A stretch of DNA of 8,643 bases from Bacillota bacterium. GTDB lineage: Bacteria > Bacillota > Clostridia > Lachnospirales > Lachnospiraceae. Positions 6,605 to 8,643 of the stretch are shown here, in pieces (the stretch's first letter is position 1; every line of letters begins with the position of its first letter). A program made the translations under genes and the position numbers. The stretch spans positions 1 to 8,643 of the forward strand of contig JAEZKD010000300.1 in assembly GCA_023415655.1 (NCBI GenBank), in the 5' to 3' direction. The notes under the pieces are model-generated. The model had not been told where the DNA came from. It made no database searches and saw nothing but the letters and a program-made list of their open reading frames with translations.

Positions 6605-7303
6605 ATGAGTAAGTCGACAGCAATTATACTTGCAGCGGGCCAGGGAAAGAGAATGAAAAGTCATATTGCAAAGCAGTATCTGCTTCTGAATAAGAAGCCG
6701 GTACTGTTTTATGCTATACAGGCATTTGAAGAAAGTCAGGTAGATGAAATCGTATTAGTTGTACCAGAAGGGGAGCAGCAATACGTAATGCAGACCATAT
6801 TAGAACCTCACTCCTTTCAAAAGGTGAAGCAAATTGTTGTAGGAGGAAAAGAAAGATTTGATTCTGTATATCTGGGATTAACTGCAATAGAGGGAACTGA
6901 CTATGTTCTTATTCATGATGGAGCAAGACCTTTGATTACAAAAGCAGTGATCAATCAGACACTTCAAACGGTTCGTGATGTAAAGGCTTGTGTGGTAGGA
7001 GTACCTGTAAAGGATACGATAAAGATCGTAGATAAAGACGGAAAAGTGATTGATACACCTCAAAGGGAATGTGTTTGGTCCATACAGACACCTCAAGCCT
7101 TTTCTTATGAGCTCATATACGATGCATACAAGAAATTCATGCAATTAAGTGAGAAGATGGCTACGGACGATGCAATGGTTCTTGAGCAGATGAATTCCTT
7201 CCCAATCAAAACGGTTCACGGAAGTTATGAGAATATAAAGATAACAACACCAGAGGATATCGTAATAGCGGAGTCGATATTAAAGTCTAGGATTGAATGC
7301 TAA
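6605..7303 (+). CDS. ispD: 2-C-methyl-D-erythritol 4-phosphate cytidylyltransferase
   Basis: IspD joins CTP and MEP to give CDP-ME, the third step of the non-mevalonate isoprenoid pathway, in the cytoplasm. The 232-residue length is standard. The nucleotide-binding loop is AIILAAGQGKRMKS (6-19) with R16, then K23 in AKQY, matching the catalytic Arg/Lys pair of the E. coli enzyme. Further family motifs are VVGGKERFDSVYLGL (78-92), VLIHDGARPLI (101-111) with D105, VPVKDTIK (133-140), QTPQAFSYELI (161-171), TDDAMVLE (187-194) and ENIKITTPEDI (209-219) with K212. The start is ATG 6605, not the upstream TTG, because the ribosome binding site sits between them. It is the last gene of the rnz-tsaD operon. 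The related CTP:ribitol-phosphate enzymes (TarI) share this fold, but the HDGARP and KITTPEDI context and the absence of teichoic acid genes favour IspD. No ispF fusion or neighbour is present. Confidence 0.93.
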   Translation: MSKSTAIILAAGQGKRMKSHIAKQYLLLNKKPVLFYAIQAFEESQVDEIVLVVPEGEQQYVMQTILEPHSFQKVKQIVVGGKERFDSVYLGLTAIEGTDYVLIHDGARPLITKAVINQTLQTVRDVKACVVGVPVKDTIKIVDKDGKVIDTPQRECVWSIQTPQAFSYELIYDAYKKFMQLSEKMATDDAMVLEQMNSFPIKTVHGSYENIKITTPEDIVIAESILKSRIEC

Positions 7304-7307
7304 AAAT

Positions 7308-7326
7308 GAGCGAAAGCATTATATAG
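7308..7326 (+). repeat. Left copy of a flanking motif (GAGC-GAAAGCAT-TATATAG)
   Basis: GAGCGAAAGCATTATATAG recurs at 7639-7660 with three extra bases (one T after GAGC and two within the AT part). The two copies bracket the tandem array between them. Confidence 0.5.
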
Positions 7327-7336
7327 AAGGAGTTAG

Positions 7337-7577
7337 AGCAAAGCTAAGTATGCTTTGTTTTAAGTAATGTAAAGGAGATAGAAGCAAGGCTGGGTGTCAT
7401 AAGCTTTAGAGTAATGCAAAGGAAGAGAAAGAATCAAAGCAGAGTGTGATGAGTTTTAAAGTGATGCAATGGAAAGAAGCAAAGTTGGATATTATATGTT
7501 TTATAGTAATGCAAGTTAAGAGACAGAAGATAAGTTGGAATAGATGGTATTGCAGCGGTGAAAAAAATGAGATAGAA
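7337..7577. repeat. Degenerate tandem repeat array, five units of ~45-50 nt
   Basis: Units begin at 7337, 7383, 7433, 7478 and 7528 and are 46, 50, 45, 50 and ~50 nt long. The first four share AGCAAAG at the start (ATCAAAG in the third, AGCAAGG in the second), a GTTTTA-like middle, then AGTAATGCAA or AGTGATGCAA, and a purine-rich end GGAAGAG..AGA. The fifth keeps AGATAAGTTGGA and GAGATAGA but is otherwise worn. A sixth, weaker copy may run from about 7584 to 7634 (TATAGTAAGGAAAG). Length differences are mostly in the purine-rich tail. The units do not share a reading frame and contain stops, so this is not a coding repeat. There are no unique spacers, so it is not CRISPR. Function and origin are unknown. 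Confidence 0.65.
7339..7361 (+). terminator. Weak candidate terminator of the rnz-ispD operon
   Basis: CAAAGC (7339-7344) pairs with GCTTTG (7352-7357) over a 7-nt loop and is followed by TTTT (7358-7361). G-U and A-U pairs could lengthen the stem outward. It lies about 35 nt after the ispD stop. The stem is short and it sits inside the first repeat unit, so it may be accidental. Confidence 0.35.
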
Positions 7578-7638
7578 ACATCCTAGATAAAGATGTGATC
7601 TAAAACAAAGAATTATAGTAAGGAAAGTGTAGAAATAA

Positions 7639-7663
7639 GAGCTGAAAGCATAATATATAGCTC
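7639..7663 (+). repeat. Right copy of the flanking motif, with hairpin
   Basis: This matches 7308-7326 apart from three inserted bases. It is also bounded by GAGCT (7639-7643) and AGCTC (7659-7663), which could form a 5-bp hairpin. The left copy lacks the closing AGCTC. Confidence 0.5.
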
Positions 7664-7719
7664 ATTGGAATTGGATAAAATTACAAGCGGTTTTCGCTAA
7701 AAAAACTGTTCAAAAGTGC

Positions 7720-7748
7720 TTGACATGTTCTTTTTTCTATGATAAACT
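7720..7748 (+). promoter_or_regulatory. Promoter of the tRNA-Ser pair
   Basis: A perfect -35 TTGACA (7720-7725) is followed after 17 bp by TAAACT (7743-7748). Transcription should start near 7755, about 9 nt before the tRNA. An A-run upstream of the -35 (7699-7705 and CAAAAG 7711-7716) could act as an UP element. The sequence GATAAACTAATCAAGC around the -10 is nearly the same as in the third rRNA promoter at 8309-8324, so tRNA and rRNA genes probably share growth-rate control. Confidence 0.8.
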
Positions 7749-7763
7749 AATCAAGCGTTATCC

Positions 7764-7849
7764 GGAGAGTTGCCCGAGCGGTTTAAGGGGCTGGTCTTGA
7801 AAACCAGTGATTCCGAAAGGAACCGTGGGTTCGAATCCCACATTCTCCG
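7764..7849 (+). tRNA. tRNA-Ser, anticodon UGA
   Basis: This 86-nt class II tRNA has acceptor stem GGAGAGT/ATTCTCC, D-arm region GCCCGAGCGGTTTAAGGGGC, and anticodon stem CTGGT/ACCAG with loop CTTGAAA (anticodon TGA at 7798-7800). It has a long variable arm TTCC-GAAA-GGAA, T-arm GTGGG-TTCGAAT-CCCAC, and discriminator G at 7849. The long variable arm and G73 are serine identity features. CCA is not encoded (next bases TTC), so RNase Z cleavage and CCA addition are needed. Confidence 0.97.
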
Positions 7850-7965
7850 TTCAAACAATTCTTTGTTTGAGGTTAATTTATAACCACATAAAAAGCTTTG
7901 CAAAGTAATATTCAGACAAGAATATTATGGAGCGAATGAATATGTTGATTGAGTTGATCAACCGT
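7850..7965. other. Spacer between the tRNA-Ser genes, rich in perfect palindromes
   Basis: This 116-nt spacer contains TCAAACAA-ttct-TTGTTTGA (7851-7870, 8-bp arms) immediately after the first tRNA, then GGTTA-attta-TAACC (7871-7885). CTTTGCAAAG (7896-7905), TAATATTC-agacaa-GAATATTA (7906-7927, 8-bp arms) and GTTGATCAAC (7953-7962), directly before the second tRNA, complete the set. None is followed by a long U-run. I see no strong promoter (TTGCAA at 7898-7903 with AATATT 17 bp later is weak), so the second tRNA is probably transcribed with the first and released by processing at or near these hairpins. Confidence 0.55.
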
Positions 7966-8054
7966 GGAGAAATACCCAAGCGGCTGAAGGGGCTCCCCTG
8001 GAAAGGGAGTAGGTCGTTAATAGCGGCGCGAGGGTTCAAATCCCTCTTTCTCCG
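7966..8054 (+). tRNA. tRNA-Ser, anticodon GGA
   Basis: This 89-nt class II tRNA has acceptor stem GGAGAAA/TTTCTCC, D-arm region ACCCAAGCGGCTGAAGGGGC, and anticodon stem CTCCC/GGGAG with loop CTGGAAA (anticodon GGA at 8000-8002). It also has a long variable arm (TAGGTCG...CGGCGC), T-arm GAGGG-TTCAAAT-CCCTC, and discriminator G at 8054. CCA is not encoded (next bases TCC). Together with the UGA isoacceptor it covers the UCN serine codons. Confidence 0.97.
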
Positions 8055-8100
8055 TCCTTCTTATTTAGGTGAATCGATAAGAATTACCATAAAAAAGAAG

Positions 8101-8129
8101 TGGACATCTAATTGAAGATATGATAAGAT
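8101..8129 (+). promoter_or_regulatory. rRNA operon promoter P1 (most upstream)
   Basis: TGGACA (8101-8106) and TAAGAT (8124-8129) are 17 bp apart. The downstream sequence keeps the AAGCTG start region (8134-8139) shared with P2 and P3. Both hexamers deviate by a base or two, so this is probably weaker than the other two. Confidence 0.6.
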
Positions 8130-8143
8130 GTTAAAGCTGTTAA

Positions 8144-8173
8144 TTTTCTTAATTGAATATACAATTAAGAAAA
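8144..8173. repeat. Perfect 12-bp AT-rich inverted repeat between P1 and P2
   Basis: TTTTCTTAATTG (8144-8155), a 6-nt loop (AATATA) and CAATTAAGAAAA (8162-8173). In RNA from P1 it would form a hairpin beginning near the fifth or tenth nucleotide. It is not followed by a U-run on the plus strand, so it is not a standard terminator. Its A-rich right arm runs into the A-rich region upstream of the P2 -35, where an UP element would lie. Confidence 0.6.
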
Positions 8174-8197
8174 AAGATAAAAAAATCAAAACAATGC

Positions 8198-8226
8198 TTG
8201 ACAACAGAGAGTGAACATGATAAAAT
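8198..8226 (+). promoter_or_regulatory. rRNA operon promoter P2
   Basis: A perfect TTGACA (8198-8203) with TAAAAT (8221-8226) at 17 bp. Transcription should start in AAGCTG (8231-8236), giving a likely A or G start. An A-rich stretch at 8170-8194 upstream may act as an UP element. Confidence 0.85.
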
Positions 8227-8251
8227 GTACAAGCTGTATGAAAAGTATAAA

Positions 8252-8268
8252 CAAAACAAAAAGTTTTG
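8252..8268. repeat. Inverted repeat between P2 and P3
   Basis: CAAAAC (8252-8257), five A and GTTTTG (8263-8268). Like the inverted repeat between P1 and P2, it lies in the early transcribed region of one promoter and upstream of the next. Confidence 0.4.
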
Positions 8269-8287
8269 AAGAATTTAAAAAAACCAC

Positions 8288-8316
8288 TTGACACAAGCTT
8301 GGAAAAATGATAAAAT
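8288..8316 (+). promoter_or_regulatory. rRNA operon promoter P3 (closest to 16S)
   Basis: A perfect TTGACA (8288-8293) with TAAAAT (8311-8316) at 17 bp, followed by AATCAAGCTG. Predicted start near 8322-8323, giving a leader of roughly 290 nt before the 16S 5' end. The -10/start region is almost identical to the tRNA-Ser promoter. Confidence 0.87.
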
Positions 8317-8350
8317 AATCAAGCTGTGACAAGAAAAAAACAGCAAATAA

Positions 8351-8365
8351 GTACTTTGAAAACTG
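8351..8365 (+). promoter_or_regulatory. boxA-type rRNA antitermination element
   Basis: GTACTTTGAAAACTG matches the Firmicute form of boxA (TGCTCTTTGAAAACT in Bacillus-type operons), the RNA site for the NusB/S10 complex that makes RNA polymerase resistant to termination over rRNA genes. It lies about 30 nt after the P3 start, where boxA is expected. Confidence 0.7.
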
Positions 8366-8563
8366 AACAGTGAAACAACCTTGAAATTCGTTGAGTTTCA
8401 AACAAATGCAAATTTGGTTGGAACAAAAATAAATAGAACAGTGTAAGGTCGAAAGATCGGACACAACCCTATAACAGTAAACGGAACAAGATGACAAATT
8501 GCTAATAACTTAGTAAAAAAAAGTCAGCTAAGTTCTGAAAAAGATGAAACATCAAAAAGGAAC

Positions 8564-8596
8564 CCAATCGACGTAGTCGATTGGTAGCGGTTTTTT
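8564..8596 (+). terminator. Terminator-like hairpin in the leader, just before 16S
   Basis: CCAATCGAC (8564-8572), a 3-nt loop GTA and GTCGATTGG (8576-8584) form a perfect 9-bp stem, followed by TAGCGG and six T (8591-8596). This resembles an intrinsic terminator with the U-run set back by 6 nt. It sits after boxA, so antiterminated polymerase should read through. Alternatively it is purely a processing or 16S-folding structure. Confidence 0.5.
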
Positions 8597-8611
8597 ATAA
8601 ACCAAAAAACC
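8589..8611 (+). repeat. GGTTTTTT/AAAAAACC stem at the 16S 5' boundary
   Basis: GGTTTTTT (8589-8596) pairs with AAAAAACC (8604-8611) over a 7-nt loop. The stem contains the U-run of the preceding hairpin and ends 1-2 nt before the expected 16S 5' end, so it could mask the U-run or mark the processing site. Confidence 0.5.
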
Positions 8612-8612
8612 T

Positions 8613-8643
8613 TAATTTGAGAGTTTGATCCTGGCTCAGGATG
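8613..8643 (+). rRNA. rrs: 16S ribosomal RNA, 5' end only (cut by window edge)
   Basis: AGAGTTTGATCCTGGCTCAG at 8620-8639 is the universal 16S 5' sequence (E. coli positions 8-27). Counting back seven bases puts the mature 5' end near 8613. The gene continues beyond the window. Confidence 0.97.

Larger units (their letters stand above)
7304..7763. other. Noncoding stretch between ispD and the first tRNA-Ser
   Basis: This 460-nt purine-rich (plus strand) stretch is broken by stops in all plus frames and I see no supported gene. It holds a weak terminator candidate, a degenerate tandem repeat array (7337-7577, possibly to 7634), two copies of a ~20-nt motif on either side of the array, and the tRNA promoter at its right end. 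Apart from these I see nothing I can name. Confidence 0.7.
8323..8612 (+). other. rRNA operon leader (5' external transcribed region)
   Basis: This ~290-nt leader from P3 to the 16S 5' end has no gene. It contains the boxA element, a stem TTGAAA/TTTCAA (8381-8401), a GNRA-capped hairpin GTGT-aa-GGTC-GAAA-GATC-gg-ACAC (8441-8464), AACTTAG/CTAAGTT (8507-8534), and two further stems just before 16S that are listed separately. Part of it should also pair with sequence after 16S, outside the window, to form the processing stalk. Confidence 0.75.

Noticed and set aside
7337..7634. CRISPR array
   Set aside because: The repeats abut directly with no unique spacers, are too degenerate, and there are no cas genes nearby.
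7685..7706. AGCG-gttt-CGCT hairpin with A-run as a terminator before the tRNAs
   Set aside because: The homopolymer run is A on the plus strand, wrong for a plus-strand terminator, and there is no minus-strand gene to terminate. The A-run is better read as an UP-like element.
7927..8115. Plus-strand open frame covering the second tRNA-Ser
   Set aside because: Its sequence is the tRNA itself plus flanks; the tRNA fold is unambiguous.
8061..8497. Two minus-strand open frames (8061-8294 and 8186-8497) across the rRNA promoters and leader
   Set aside because: They arise from AT-rich noncoding DNA, overlap three promoters and boxA, and give low-complexity Phe/Leu/Ser-rich translations with no ribosome binding site.

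Overview
The window looks like chromosomal DNA of a low-GC Firmicute of the Clostridia, most likely a Lachnospiraceae member (Clostridium cluster XIVa). The reasons are the AT-rich codon use, strong AGGAGG-type ribosome binding sites, a YesM/YesN-type two-component pair, a soluble LacI-like-sensor/GGDEF protein ending in an SCGC motif, and a Bacillus/Clostridium-style boxA (CTTTGAAAACTG) in the rRNA leader. This placement is inferred from family recognition, not from a search.

Layout: (1) Positions 1-1755, plus strand: the last ~98 residues of a sensor histidine kinase, cut by the window edge, followed by its AraC-type response regulator. (2) Positions 1785-3698, minus strand: a diguanylate cyclase that joins a LacI/periplasmic-binding-like sensor, without a DNA-binding domain, to an intact GGDEF domain. 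It converges on the response regulator across a perfect 12-bp inverted repeat and has a well-formed promoter crossed by three 8-bp direct repeats. (3) Positions 3699-4024: a divergent regulatory gap. (4) Positions 4025-7303, plus strand: a tight four-gene operon, rnz (tRNA 3' processing), a membrane-anchored protein of unknown function, tsaD (tRNA t6A37 synthesis) and ispD (MEP isoprenoid pathway). (5) Positions 7304-7763: noncoding, with a degenerate tandem array of ~45-50-nt units bracketed by two near-identical ~20-nt copies of another motif. (6) Positions 7764-8054: two tRNA-Ser genes (anticodons UGA and GGA) behind a strong promoter. (7) Positions 8055-8612: the upstream region and leader of an rRNA operon, with three tandem promoters, a boxA antiterminator, several hairpins and a terminator-like hairpin just before the 16S rRNA gene. 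The 16S gene starts at about 8613 and runs off the window.

The right two-thirds has a translation-apparatus theme: tRNA 3' processing, tRNA modification, two tRNAs without encoded CCA (the usual RNase Z substrate class), and an rRNA operon. The left third is signalling: a two-component system and a c-di-GMP synthase that probably senses a small molecule in the cytoplasm. I found no defence system, CRISPR array, transposase or other clearly new protein machinery. The most unexplained items are the degenerate tandem repeat array, the hairpin-rich rRNA leader, and the HTH-less LacI-like/GGDEF fusion with its repeat-covered promoter.
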